Shown here piece after piece: positions 19,709-30,143 of a stretch of DNA of 64,000 nucleotides. Origin of the DNA: Odontocerum albicorne (taxonomy: Eukaryota; Arthropoda; Insecta; Trichoptera; Odontoceridae). The notes below the pieces were generated by a model. It was not told the origin of the DNA and ran no database searches. It was given only the letters and a program-made list of their open reading frames with translations. Within the stretch, counting starts at the first letter, position 1. The number at the start of each line of letters is the position of its first letter. A program made the translations under genes and the position numbers. The DNA is taken from NCBI GenBank assembly GCA_949825065.1, contig OX463844.1, positions 2,655,017 to 2,719,016 on the forward strand. The letters are read 5' to 3'.

Positions 19709-20396
19709 AATATCTGTATAAATATAATAAATACTGGTTCAGATTTTAGGTATTTCTCCGCAATACATTTACGCATTGAATGAAAAAATAATATTAATAA
19801 TAATTAGCACTTATCGGCCACATCTGAGATATTTTGTGAAAATCCCGAATAAATTCACTAATACAATCAAACGTGTGCCAGTGTGTGGCGTAAGTATATT
19901 CATTCTAAAAAAACGCTATGGGTGAGGAAGCAACGCTATTCACGTCTCATTCTCACTCTACTTCGGTATATGGGAACGCAAGAAATATAATCTCAGTTCG
20001 CTCGCTTCAGTAGCTCGCGGGATTTCATTTGAGGTGGTCGCTTCACCCGTTTTGTAAACGTCGGCCGATGTTTTTTTTAATGTTTTCAGCAATTAAATTT
20101 CAATTATTATAACTTTTGACTTCAAATTTAATTAATTTAAGCGATATGCTATGAATATTCTTGTTTTTCCGATTTTACTATAAATCGCTCATTTTTTCAT
20201 GTGTATTGATGTGTATTGAATACACAGCACCGGAACGCGTGAATGTTTTTAGCACAGGAAGGGAAAGGTTTAACTGCTTTCCTAGTAGGCATTTTACGGA
20301 TTTTATTGGAATTTTACGAATAATAAACAAAATGCTATATATGGGTGAACAATCAAATATTGGAACAAGTTGAATAAAACTTCTATTTTTGTAGTA

Positions 20397-20605
20397 TTTT
20401 CTCAGATGATGGAAGAGCTACGAGGGATATTGAACGCTGTTTAGCGATAGGAAATTAAGTCAATCGGGTATTCAAAAAACATACACTCGACCCGGACAGT
20501 ATCAAAATCTGTTAAGATGATAGTTCACAACAGTATTTTAGTACCAACTTTGATGTGTGGGAGTTAACCGAGGACGTTGAAAAACACTGAAAGGAGTCAA
20601 ATAAA
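20397..20605 (+). pseudogene. RTE-type LINE RT fragment
   Basis: It begins FSDDGRATRDIERCLAIGN and continues through a degenerate SIKIC block and LTEDVEKH. It corresponds to the block found at 11730, 18240 and 36745. Stops are frequent. Confidence 0.65.
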
Positions 20606-20791
20606 TTTTGCAGTTTTCTCACGTTACGGTCGTGAGAGTGGATGGCGGCTTTTGGAGGATGGAGGTTTTTTTATACTTTTCGGTGTGTGGTAGTAATATC
20701 AAAACTTTCAACGACTAATGGGCCTACTCGAGTGGTTTTTAAGTTTAACGCTCGATTAATGGAGCTGTAGGGTACCCACGTCCCTAAATAT

Positions 20792-21238
20792 TGTTAACAT
20801 GCAGGGTCAACGACCGATGAATTAACCTCTGGATATGTACAATTGTCACATACCAGAAACGTCAACACTGTTTACACGCAAATAATATTTACATCGCATT
20901 CCAAGGTAGAAAGAGAACATATCACGCCGTCTCGCCGTTTCGACAATAAATATCCTACCCACTGTAGTATCCGCAGCGCTTGCGTCTGCCTCAGCACGCG
21001 CAGGAGTGAGATCGAGATATACCGCGGACGCAGTCACGCGTCCCGTTCTGAAAGTCTATATATACCTACTTATCGATGAATAAAGGCACTTGTTATTATT
21101 CACTTGGCCATTCATCGCTGTTTACTATTTATCGATTGTTCACTCTCACTTTTATCGCATTCCTGAATTGACGTATTTTATTTTAAATAAAAACAAATCA
21201 AAATCATCACGACGTATCAAATTAAGCATCCCGCTACA
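20792..21238 (+). mobile_element. LTR of a gypsy-type retrotransposon
   Basis: The segment starts TGTTAACATGCAG and ends CCCGCTACA. It contains TATA (CTATATATAC near 21056) followed closely by AATAAA (about 21078), as in an LTR promoter and poly(A) signal. Immediately after the end comes TTGGTGACCTCG, which resembles the TTGGTGACC-type primer-binding site of insect Ty3/gypsy elements. No second LTR, gag or pol is recognised; instead an H2B-like frame follows. The exact start is less certain than the end. Confidence 0.6.
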
Positions 21239-21310
21239 TTGGTGACCTCGCACGAAAACCGAACACGTATTTCGACTATATCGAGTGTTGCTAACTCGAT
21301 AAACACCGTA

Positions 21311-21550
21311 CAAGTGAAACCTGACACCGGCATCAGCAGCAACGCGATGAGCATCATGAAAAGTTCCGTCAACGACATCTTCGAGCGCACCGCCGCCAAC
21401 GCCAACCGCCTCGCCCACTACAACAAGATGAGCATCATCACCAGCAGAGAGATCCAGACCACCGTCAAGATTCTACTCCCCGGCGAATTGGCCAAGCTCG
21501 CCGCCAGCAAGGACACCAGAGTCGTCACTCAGATACAACACTACATCTGA
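21311..21550 (+). pseudogene. H2B: histone H2B-like C-terminal frame fused to an LTR leader
   Basis: The 79 codons to the TGA at 21548-21550 encode [56 protein letters not shown] and a divergent C-terminus. This covers H2B from the end of helix alpha-1 through alpha-2, alpha-3 and alpha-C. Substitutions from canonical H2B include Lys for His in VHPD, Met for Arg in YNKRST and a changed tail. The N-terminal tail is missing. The frame stays open upstream to the LTR edge at 21239, but there is no ATG there; the first ATG is the AMSIM methionine. It is a GC-rich, histone-like coding segment in an AT-rich region. Options: processed H2B pseudogene, captured gene in an LTR element, or a divergent variant. 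Confidence 0.85.
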
Positions 21551-22114
21551 TGTGGACGAGCCTGACGCCAGCTCATGTGAGGTCAGTCCTGGCGATCAAC
21601 CACACGACTTCCAGGATTGCCTCCCTCGACGAACTTAAATTTCTTTTTTCTACCAGTTATGTTTTTTCACATGTATGGAATGTGGATATGCTGAACAGTG
21701 CCATAAAAAATGGAGTTACGGCATTTATAAGTTACATCATTAATTTATAGCAGTAAATAAAAATGAAAATTGGATAATCTTTATTTCAACTATGGACATC
21801 GTCAAAAGCATTTTTTGTTTATAAGTTTCCCTTATTGGAACATTTAGCAGCATTATGCGTTTGTATTACACGTTATCATTATAGTCCTTCTGAAGCCTCC
21901 ATTAAAAATAAGTTGCGCTCTCGTTTATACGAGGTTAAGCACTTAATCCTGAGCTTTAGACGGAAGGACCTTTACAATGGAATCAATTTTTGAAGAATAC
22001 AAGTTAATGTTAGAGTAATACTTAAAAACGACTAAGGAGACGATGTATTTGCTTGTAAAAACCTTGATTTTATTTATATTTCTGAAAGCATCAGAAACAG
22101 ACGACTTTTGTGAC
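21551..22114. other. spacer; GC-richer start, then AT-rich
   Basis: Positions 21551-21640 retain the GC-rich composition of the H2B segment and may belong to the same insertion. The rest holds nothing I recognise. Confidence 0.35.
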
Positions 22115-22320
22115 CAAATTGAAAAGACGTTTGTCTCTTAATCCGGAGGTTGCGGGTTAAAATCTCGCTGGAAGCCAGATTATTTAAAAAATGATTCCAG
22201 TCTGGTTTCCACTTAAGTCCTATTTAATTATATTTTGGTAGGCTGGAAGAGATTGCCACGTGGTAATTAATCAACTAGATTGTATCGTATTCAATGAAAG
22301 TGTAATACAATACAAAGATT
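22115..22320 (+). mobile_element. tRNA-derived SINE, family 1
   Basis: A tRNA-like head (GTCTCTTAATCCGGAGGTTG then CGGGTTAAAATCTCG as B box) is followed by a body with a CCAG/CTGG-containing linker and the tail GGCTGGAAGAGATTGCCACG. It matches the better copy at 49938. The tail is shared with CR1/L2-like LINE 3' ends in this window, which suggests that LINE machinery mobilises it. Confidence 0.7.
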
Positions 22321-22330
22321 TTTGTAGTCA

Positions 22331-22880
22331 AGGCCAAAAAATATAATTTGTGATGTGATGTTGGAGACAATTGCTGGGTGTTTCAAGAAAAGAAAGACGA
22401 AAAAAAACCTTTATTTCGGAAGTAATTAATATATCAGAGACGCTTTCTAGATAGTGCACTTGTCGCATTTTTCGGTTTTTTAGTAACATTTTGTGCAAGG
22501 AGGGCATGGTTAGATTCATGGTAATGTAGAAGATCGCAGAAGCAGGTGTAGAAAGCTTACACGCTTTGATGACCAGGTGAAGAGTTGGACAGAAGAACGT
22601 TGAGGAGATTGGAGAAAAATGTGTGCAACCTACAGCAATATCAGTGTGGATCACGTTTCTCAGAGCGGACAGGATGCAGTGGTTATATTTGCTCCAATAA
22701 ATCTTTTTTAATGTAATACTAACAATACAAGTTTATGATTTTCAGACTAGTTGGACCCACCGTAAGACACTTGTTCAATGAAAACGTAAATATGAATTCT
22801 AATCTACTATTTAATTTTTTGCTTGATTATTCATTTGGTTTAAGTTATGATTGTTAATTATTTTGTACGTAATGAACTTA
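22331..22880. other. spacer with possible LINE RT tail
   Basis: Around 22540-22670 the plus strand encodes RSRCRKLTRFDDQVKSW, which could be the end of an RTE-type RT (a GRP.TRW.DDVK-like block). The similarity is weak. Nothing else was recognised. Confidence 0.3.
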
Positions 22881-23760
22881 TAAAGGGTTTTTCCAACTGA
22901 GCGGTTTTTTTAAATTCTTGAATAAGACACAATTATGCCAAAATGTCATAAAACAATTTGACAAAAGAGTGGACATCTGTGGAGCTGCATGTGGACATTG
23001 AACGGATATTGTTTTTTGTGTTTAACCCTTCCCTTACGGTGTTAAAATTGGAACGCGTGCTCCGGTGTTGGGTAGTGAGTACGCGATAAAAAATTAGCGA
23101 TTTTAAATCGGAAAAATAAGAAAATTCATAGATAATCCCCTTAATTATAATTGAAGTTAAAAATCATAATAATTGAGATTTATTTGCTGAAAACATTAAA
23201 AAAACATCTGGCAACGCTCACGGAACGGGCGTACGTGTAACCTATTTGCAAGCCTAGAAGCTACTGTGGCGCGGAACGTCAGTCGCATACCCCGGCGCTT
23301 ACGCTTATGCTTGCGACGTTGAGACAATTGAGCTCCTCGCAATTCAGTGGAGTATGCAAGAGTGAGATGCGAATATAGTGTCGCGCTTCCCGCATACTCT
23401 TCACCTATCGTCAAGACGAGGCACTCGCAGCGTTTAAATGCGAATTTGTTTTCGATCTTTACAAAACACCTACGATGTAGTCGATGAATTCTGATTAATA
23501 TTAATATTATTTTTTAAATCAATGCGTAAATATATTATGGAGGAATACTCAAAATCTTAACCTTGTATTTATTATATTTATAGAGATATTGATGGTTATT
23601 AGAAGCAACGTGTAGAAGATACCCAACACAGGGAAGGAATGGTTAAATGTCATACGTTATACTTAAATGACTAATGAAAAGTTTTTGAAATCAAAGCAAA
23701 TTGTGTGTTTTATTCAAGAAAAAAAAATAGAATTAAAAATACGCTCAATTTGTGTAAAAA
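22881..23760 (+). mobile_element. mariner-like DNA element, third copy, split by piggyBac MITE B
   Basis: The ends match the family at 6942 and 11191: TTTTTCCAACTGAGCGG on the left and CGCTCAATTTGTG on the right. The interior shows only the transposase C-terminus (CQNVIKQFDKRVDICGAA-like, near 22933-23020). The MITE interrupts the short sequence after the stop. Without the MITE the copy is about 260 bp, so it had already lost its centre. Confidence 0.75.
23026..23642. mobile_element. piggyBac-type MITE copy B
   Basis: TTAA is present at 23022-23025 and 23643-23646. The ends are CCCTTCCCTTACGGTG and, inverted, CCATTCCTTCCCTGTG. The length is 617 bp. It shares its interior with copy D at 55359 in opposite orientation, including CCGGTGTTGGGTAGTGAGTA near one end. 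It is non-coding. Confidence 0.9.
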
Positions 23761-24830
23761 ATGGTACTTATTTATGTAACTCGTGTCTAGTTTTTAAGAT
23801 GCCTCATGGCAAAAATTTGCCATGTATATATTTTGTTATAAAATTTCAAAATAAATATTACGCAAAAATATGATTTACCAAAAATTCCAATGTTGGTTGG
23901 ATCTTTTATCAATTCATATTCAATATTCTTAGCCATAAGATGTACCTTACATATATTAAAATGATGTGGAGATATAAAAATGATCGACCTACAGCAAATG
24001 CATAAACCATGTGGCTTGCATAATGTAACGCGACTGATTTCTGCATAGAGAAAATGTCCCACCAACATCAAGCGTAACGCTCGGGAGGGATGCATTATGC
24101 ATGCATTGCGAAGGGCCATCTGAAATGAATTCAAACGTCTCCAAGTTGTGCATTAAGTATTAAGGTTTATGGCTTTTAACAAACTGCCTGATTGCAGCTA
24201 TTGAAAAATTGTATTCGTATTTTAACAATGGGTTTTCTTTATAAATAAATTTTAAACGCATTATATGAATAAATGTCCGGGGCCGTTGATAAAAATGCTA
24301 GGTAGTTTAATTATATTTTTTAAACATCAAACAGGGCGAAAAAAACCGTATCAAAGTCTTTTAATGGGATGCCCCCATAGTTTCTTTCAAATCTGTGTCT
24401 GGGAGATGTTTCTTCAGAAAGGAAACTTTCAAGTCAATTTCTTCTTCACCAAAGAAATTGATTGTTTCAAATTGTTGCTTTGCCGTTGCTGGTCCTGTAG
24501 CTTGAAATAGTCTGTATCTTATTGTTAGATATATAGGTGGCGTGTGCAGATTTAGAAAATACTTGAAGACAATTCTTTTAGGAGGTTTTATCAAAATATG
24601 TGTAATATGAAAACAACACTACCACTAAAGCCGAATGTGTTACAATCACATATAGGAAAGCGTACAAAGGTTTCTTTGTAGCTGGTCTTCCTTGATATGT
24701 TTTCTGCGGTTATCTTACCAAATATGTTTTTCTGAACATATGATGATGCCAGTAAGTACTTTATTTAATTACCACCGCCACTACTTTACTTAACTTATAT
24801 ATATTTTGTAATATTTTTAAGTGTCAGTAA
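23761..24830. other. spacer, no recognised feature
   Basis: Several short ORFs occur on both strands, none of which I recognise. No repeats or terminal repeats were seen. Confidence 0.4.
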
Positions 24831-24920
24831 TAGTTGGTTGGTCAGAAGAGATTGCCGCCTGGCAATAAGTTCGCCAGATTATATTTGCAATAAAAGTGTT
24901 AAATAAATAAATACATAATA
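24831..24920 (+). repeat. shared LINE/SINE 3' tail ending in an ATAAATAAAT run
   Basis: TTGGTTGGTCAGAAGAGATT, GCCGCCTGGCAATAAG and GCCAGATT..TTTGCAATAAAA are followed by AAATAAATAAATA. This is the clearest 3' terminus of the tail family, with an AATAAA-like end. Confidence 0.65.
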
Positions 24921-25114
24921 GTGGACCCATGTCCCGAGTTAGATGACTGTGAGAAGATTTTACTCTCTAAGCGCTATATAAATTTCCCTTTTATTATTAT
25001 TATAACAGATTATACTCCACAGGAATGAGATAATAAAGTTTAGAAATCTGAAGCCACTGCTAAATAACTACGAAAATATTTGTTTAAAACCGTATTTTAT
25101 CAGTAAAATTAGAT

Positions 25115-25348
25115 ACAGTACCCGGAGGTAAATAATAAACATCGGGCTTAAGAAAGAGACTGTCGGCCATAATCGGCTTTGTAGAGCGTCTTCTCTGTTT
25201 GCCTAGAACGCTAGACAGCAACTGACAAATCGTGACGGAACACGTGTATGAATGACAGAGACGACGCTCTACAAAGCCGAAGTTAGTCGATTATGTCCGA
25301 CAGTCTCTTTCTTAAGCTGGATGTGTACTACTTACCGCCGGATACTGT
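25115..25348. mobile_element. palindromic element with arms of over 50 bp
   Basis: The left arm (ACAGTACCCGGAGGTAAATA, then CATCGGGCTTAAGAAAGAGA, CTGTCGG) and the right arm are inverted copies. A second inverted pair inside (GGCTTTGTAGAGCGTC... with GACGCTCTACAAAGCC) extends the palindrome to about 90 bp per side around a GC-richer loop. A shorter near-perfect relative is at 62728-62890. Confidence 0.85.
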
Positions 25349-25539
25349 ACGTACCATCATAGCGTGCCTTTTTTATGTAGGACCAGAGGAACAATCTGTG
25401 CACATTACTTATAATTTAATCTACCATAAACACCTTGTGCTTCAGATGCTCGTATGTTCAAAAATTTGTCTGCTATACTCTACTACTTTAAAAAAATCGA
25501 AGGTGTTGCCGTATTGAGTTGATTGCCATTAAGAGGACA

Positions 25540-25720
25540 GAGCGCTAAACTTTTCTATCTTGACATATATATTTTACCTCTGCCACATCCATACACCTCC
25601 TACGATTTCTTTTCTCTCTTACATTTCTTTCTTTTAAAATATCATTCACTTGATCTAACCATACTATCCTGGGTCTTCCTTTGCCATGCATTTCGTTCAT
25701 TTTCGAGGAGTTGTGAGCTG
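25540..25720 (-). pseudogene. RTE-type LINE C-terminal fragment
   Basis: The complement carries the C-terminal tail of the RTE family in order (GRPRIV-like, ILKE-like, RNRRRCMDVAE-like), with many changes. The conserved order and spacing are the main support. Confidence 0.55.
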
Positions 25721-25724
25721 TCCA

Positions 25725-25963
25725 GCATTACAACAAAGATTCGCGTTAAATGTTCCTTACAATTACATTAGACTGCGCTGGCAAGAACTGTTCTCAATAA
25801 CATACGCAAGAACGGGTCTTCCAGCCGCTATGCCTGTTGGAAGGGCCTTAACTCTTCTGAACGGGACTGCTTCGGATACTGACACATTTCATATCACATT
25901 ACCAAAATCAATTTTTTTTTCTCTAAGATTGAGCGCGTTAGAAAGCATTTATCAACGTATTTA
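25725..25963 (+). pseudogene. LINE reverse transcriptase C-terminus
   Basis: The plus strand encodes LQQRFALNVPYNYIRLRWQE, LFSITYARTGLPAAMPVGRA, LTLLNGTASDTDTFH. The order R..LF..PYART...P..RAL.LLN....D.F is typical of the last region of Jockey/I-type RT proteins. It is open for about 80 codons up to a stop near 25963, but has no start. Confidence 0.55.
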
Positions 25964-25964
25964 A

Positions 25965-27811
25965 GTGACTTTGAATATATATGTATGTTTGTGTGTACAT
26001 ATGTATGCATATACATATTTTTTTATTTTATATAATTTTTTTGTAACCCTTACTTTTTTGTATTTTTCAATGTAATATAATTGAGCTAAACCTGTATTGA
26101 GATAATAAATAAATAAATAAAATAAATAAATATTTTGACTATAGTTTTGTATTCGTAGTTTTTCTTCACTCATTTATTCGACGTGTACACACCATTTTAT
26201 AGTGCTCTTTTTCTTTATAACTTAATTCTTAAAAAAAAATCAAAATGTGTTATTATCTAATTAGAACAAATTATATAAGTCTATATGATTTTATAATATT
26301 GTTCCACAATGTGTGTTCTTTATCACATATAAAATTGTTCTTAAGTTATATGATATTCTCTGGTGGTGAATTGTACATTTGAATACCTCTATAAAACAAA
26401 TCATTTTGCTTATTTTTCTCATGTCTGTTCATCGTTTTTATTTAATACACTTTTCTCTTTCTGTAGGAATGAATGTCAGGGTAACGCTCATTTCTATTTA
26501 AAAATATTGTTCGATACTGACCATTGTATTGACTGTAATTCTACGTTTTAATTATCATCCACTTCAACTTTGCCAACATATTTTCTTACCTTAGTGAACC
26601 TATTTCTTCTTACAATTATTCTCATTGTTCTGTTTTATTGCCTGGGATTTTTTTTCTTTCCTTTGCTACTAAGATGAAGAATGCTGAATAATGGGAAGTC
26701 TAAAGGTAGAACTATTATTGCACTATAAATAATTAGTTTCCGTACCTTCTGACCTTTTTCCGGCATCACTGATTTACTTTTTACACTCCAGTCACTAACA
26801 TCTTCAAGGAAAATCATCATTCAATTGACAAAGTATTCATCACAGCGTTAATAAATCTATTTATTTTATGAATTGAACTGAGAGAGAAACGTTTGCTTTT
26901 AAAGTCAGTGAGATAAGATACCTCTTTTGACTAGATGATAAAGTGCTCATATTTTATTTACATGTTTTGAGTTCGATTAATAACGATACTTAGGAACGGT
27001 TTATTCTTCTTATATATATCATCAAACTGTTAAATTCGTATATTGCAACAATTCCACAATATAGTCCATTTGCATGATGTAAAAATGTGAGAGATTGTGA
27101 CTCTTTCCCGTTGCATTAAAAAAAACGCTTTGTTACAATAAAAATTACGTTTTTACATGTCGAGCATTTTTGATGCTCCCGGTCGTGTTCCTTTTATCTT
27201 TTGTTTGATGGGGAGGGCCATATAACTTAAGATATGCCCGGATTGTTTGACAGGGTCTTATATAGCTTGCTGTATTGATAAATTCTATGAAGTATTTATT
27301 TATTATTTATATATAAAATAAACGATACTTAAACGTCTTTTACATAACACAGTGATGGTTCAAAAACAAAAAAAAATTGCCTTCCAATGTATAATTTATA
27401 TATTTTTAATAATGTGATGTCTGAAAATACGAATATAATAAAACGAAACCAACAATACTAATAAAATTAAATATAAGAATCTTTCTCAAGGGAATATTTT
27501 GGGATAAAATACAAAAACATATGTATTTAGAATAAGACGCAATATAATAAAAGTCTACCTTAGGTTGATGAACTGCTAGAGAAACACCCAGCTGATTTAA
27601 ATAACATCTATATTAAAAATAATCACTAACCCAGACATGGAGTCATCAAATTGAAGTTTTCTCACAATTGATGATTTACAATGTGCAACAGTTATTTACA
27701 AATTGCTTTTGGCACATTTTCATTGTAAAAGGTTCTGTTTAGTGCGAGTGTGAAAATATATTTGTACCAATATATTAAGGCTTTCATCCTTATTGTGTAT
27801 AGTATTACCCT
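25965..27811. other. AT-rich spacer, no recognised gene
   Basis: Contains AAAT microsatellite repeats at about 26104-26132 and a possible SINE B-box-like GAGTTCGATTAATAACG near 26970. Otherwise nothing was recognised. Confidence 0.45.
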
Positions 27812-28180
27812 CATAAGCAAAAACGCAGCTAATGGCAAAAGTAAAGTTTTGAGAAAACAGCACTTTTAATGTTTTTCATTGCTGCTTAATGTCGTGATTC
27901 ATAAACAAAAAAAGACAGTAAAATGTGATTCATAAGCAAAAACGAAGCAAACGCATAGGTACTTGCTGTCTTTTTGCTTATGAATCACATTTTATTGTTT
28001 TTTGCTTAGAAAAACCTAGTATTATGTAAAATTAAAAAAGACATTATGTCGATTTTTGTACTGAAATAAATGTTTTTCTGTATTTTTTTATGGATTATGG
28101 TTCAGAATTTGATATGGAATATTGCCTCATACTTAGTTAAATTTCTGTTTTTTTTTCCGTTAGCTGCGTTTATGCTTATG
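27812..28180. mobile_element. fold-back element with two nested inverted-repeat pairs
   Basis: The outer pair is CATAAGCAAAAACGCAGCTA (27812) with its complement TAGCTGCGTTTATGCTTATG (28161-28180). The inner pair is TAAAATGTGATTCATAAGCA (27919) with its complement ending near 27994. The CATAAGCAAAAACG core therefore occurs at least three times, in both directions. It is non-coding. A MITE or stem-loop element is likely. Confidence 0.75.
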
Positions 28181-29050
28181 ACGGCAGTACAATTTTTTTT
28201 CTGGACCCTTTCAATTGAATTTAAAAAGATAAAACGTAACCAAGTTATAGAGCAAACTTTTCACGTGTCACGCGTAGAATAACAACACTCTAGATGGTCT
28301 CCTAAAAGCTTTGATAACTCTCAAGACAAATTCCAACAACTAATACCTCTGCTTGTTATATTGTTAACATGACAAGAGAAATTCCAACAGTTTTTTAAGG
28401 TTATACCCAGATACACGACCTTAGTTACCCTCTCCAACATAACACTCCAGTATTTTATCCATTTTCAAAGAATAGTGGTAGAAAATTAAATTTAAGGGTG
28501 TAAATAATTTATTTTATTTTTGAGAAGAATTTTCTTTTTCCATTTTTATCTTTTGTTTTTACTCTCGACAAATTTGATTATGTTCGATCGATCTACCCCT
28601 GCATGACTTTACTTGTAACTAAACTACGGAGATCGTCAATTTCACATGTAATTAAATCTAAAAAAAAAGTATTTATTTTGAAAATAAAATTGTTTTAGGT
28701 ACAGATCATATCAGCTATCAATGCTTCCACAGAAACTTTTGAATTTTTCAAAGCCGATTAAGGCTTGCGAGTGAATAAAAATATAGCATTTTCACTTATG
28801 AAATAGCGAAACTCGGAACAAGGAGACTTTATTGAAAATATGAAGCATTCATTGATGTCCTCCCGAAGCAATAAAACTAAGTAAGCTTAAAAGCTTCTCA
28901 TTTCTCAAGTCTGTACTACAGTTTGCAGTCCGAGCTGGAGCTGAGTATAAAAAATCTACTGCACACAATTCAAACCTTCTTGCTTGTAGTCTTTTAGGAG
29001 TTAATCGTTTATTTTTGTACTGTTTTATATATAATATAAATACACACTGT
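28181..29050. other. spacer, no recognised feature
   Basis: AT-rich, no gene or repeat recognised. Confidence 0.4.
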
Positions 29051-29139
29051 AACGTGGTTGGTTAATTACAAGGTGGTGTTATGCCAACCAACCAAAATGA
29101 TGTTAAACAGAAAATAAACCTTTTTAAAAAATAAATTGT

Positions 29140-29235
29140 ATTGTAATGAGAATTAACCTCGCAACCTCTGGTTTGACACACAGATGACTTACCAACCAAA
29201 CCACGAGGGTTATTTCTAACAGATAAAAAAAATCC
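29140..29235 (-). mobile_element. tRNA-derived SINE head, family 1
   Basis: The minus strand reads CCTCGTGGTTTGGTTGGTAA as A-box region and AGAGGTTGCGAGGTTAA as B-box region. Its orientation is opposite to the next copy. Confidence 0.45.
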
Positions 29236-29319
29236 AAAAGTTTCACCTTCGATACTATAAAAAATGTATGTGGAATTGAAAATCAATGACCTCCGGGAAA
29301 CTGCGATATCCACGAATAT

Positions 29320-29470
29320 TTTTGTGACCTAGTTGGTTGCTCATTTCATTTCCAGCCCGTGGATTTTATGTTCAATTCCTAAAAAAATCTAAAATGCACC
29401 CCATACTGGTTTTTACATATAACATTTTTACTTTTTTCTGGTTACTTGGAAGAAATTTTTGAATGGTACT
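29320..29470 (+). mobile_element. tRNA-derived SINE, family 1
   Basis: TGTGACCTAGTTGGTTGC (A box), CCCGTGGATT and TTCAATTCC (B box) are followed by a shortened body and TTTCTGGTTACTTGGAAGAA, the start of the shared tail. The copy is degenerate and stops at the DUF4817-type transposon. Confidence 0.5.
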
Positions 29471-29490
29471 AAGTTTGCTAGGTTGTATTA

Positions 29491-30143
29491 CAAGGTGGCA
29501 CAGAGGAAACGTATGTTTTTTGAATGGCTAGTATTTTGCAAAGAGAGGGGTGACGACCTCGCCGCTCCGCTCACGGACAGTTCAGGTAATGCATTTTCAG
29601 TAGCCATGGCACCGTGGACCTTGGAGCATCGTGTCTTTGCCGTCGAGCAGTTTTTTAGAAATAGTGATTCTTTACTTACTGTGCGACGTCTTTTCCGTTG
29701 GGTGGCGCAGAGGAAACCCATGGTTTTTATTTAAGCATAACTTTGTTTATTTTCAAGATAATTTTTTGATAAATACAGGTAAATTAAGTAATAATATTGC
29801 ACCTTTAAATTAACTGTGAAAAAAAATTATATCAAAAAAGTGTTGCCCTTCTTCGCGGTCACATATCTGCAGCCTCTCTTGAAAGTTATGCATCACTCTC
29901 ACAAACATTTATTCTGGTATTCCTTCGATTTCTTGACGAATACAAACTTTCAGTGGGCGAAAAAGGACCACACTTGCCTAACGTTATATTTCACAATTAA
30001 TTTAAAGGTGCAATATTATTACTTCATTTACCTGTATTAATCAAAAAATTATCTTGAAAATAAACAATGTTATGCTTCAATGAAAAACTTGCGTTTCCTC
30101 TCTTTGCATAAAAAAAAACATGCGTTTCCTCTGCGCAACCCTG
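29491..30143 (+). mobile_element. DNA transposon with DUF4817-like helix and inverted ends
   Basis: The left end CAAGGTGGCACAGAGGAAAC and the right end (complement of CAGGGTTGCGCAGAGGAAAC) are inverted and flanked by TA on each side. A second inverted pair, 29724-29812 against about 29993-30085, nests inside. The element is 653 bp. The coding relic and TA target place it near the IS630-Tc1-mariner group, but no catalytic region is left. Confidence 0.75.
29605..29710 (+). pseudogene. DUF4817-like N-terminal helix-turn-helix relic
   Basis: The frame from the ATG at about 29608 reads MAPWTLEHRVFAVEQFFRNS, then DSLLTVRRLFRW. The pattern M..WT...R.FAVE.FF...DS...T.R.LFR is the DUF4817 domain, a small helix-turn-helix found at the N-terminus of insect transposon proteins. 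The frame is then lost into a second copy of the terminal repeat (GTGGCGCAGAGGAAAC near 29701). The apparent 91-codon ORF starts at a TTG and includes terminal-repeat sequence, so only the DUF4817 part is meaningful. Confidence 0.7.

Larger units (their letters stand above)
19102..20269 (+). mobile_element. piggyBac-type MITE copy A, split by a Penelope element
   Basis: TTAA target copies lie at 19098-19101 and 20270-20273. The left end is CCCTTCCTTCCCTG and the right end, inverted, is ACCTTTCCCTTCCTGTG. Without the 549-bp Penelope insertion and its duplication the MITE is about 612 bp, like copies at 39256 and 55359. The interior is non-coding and has an AT-rich left part and a GC-richer block around 19900-20060. 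It belongs to the subfamily with TGTGTATTGAATACACAGC near one end. Confidence 0.88.

Noticed and set aside
22328..22654. 108-codon minus-strand ORF
   Set aside because: No motif recognised, AT-driven composition, and the opposite strand shows a weak LINE tail instead.
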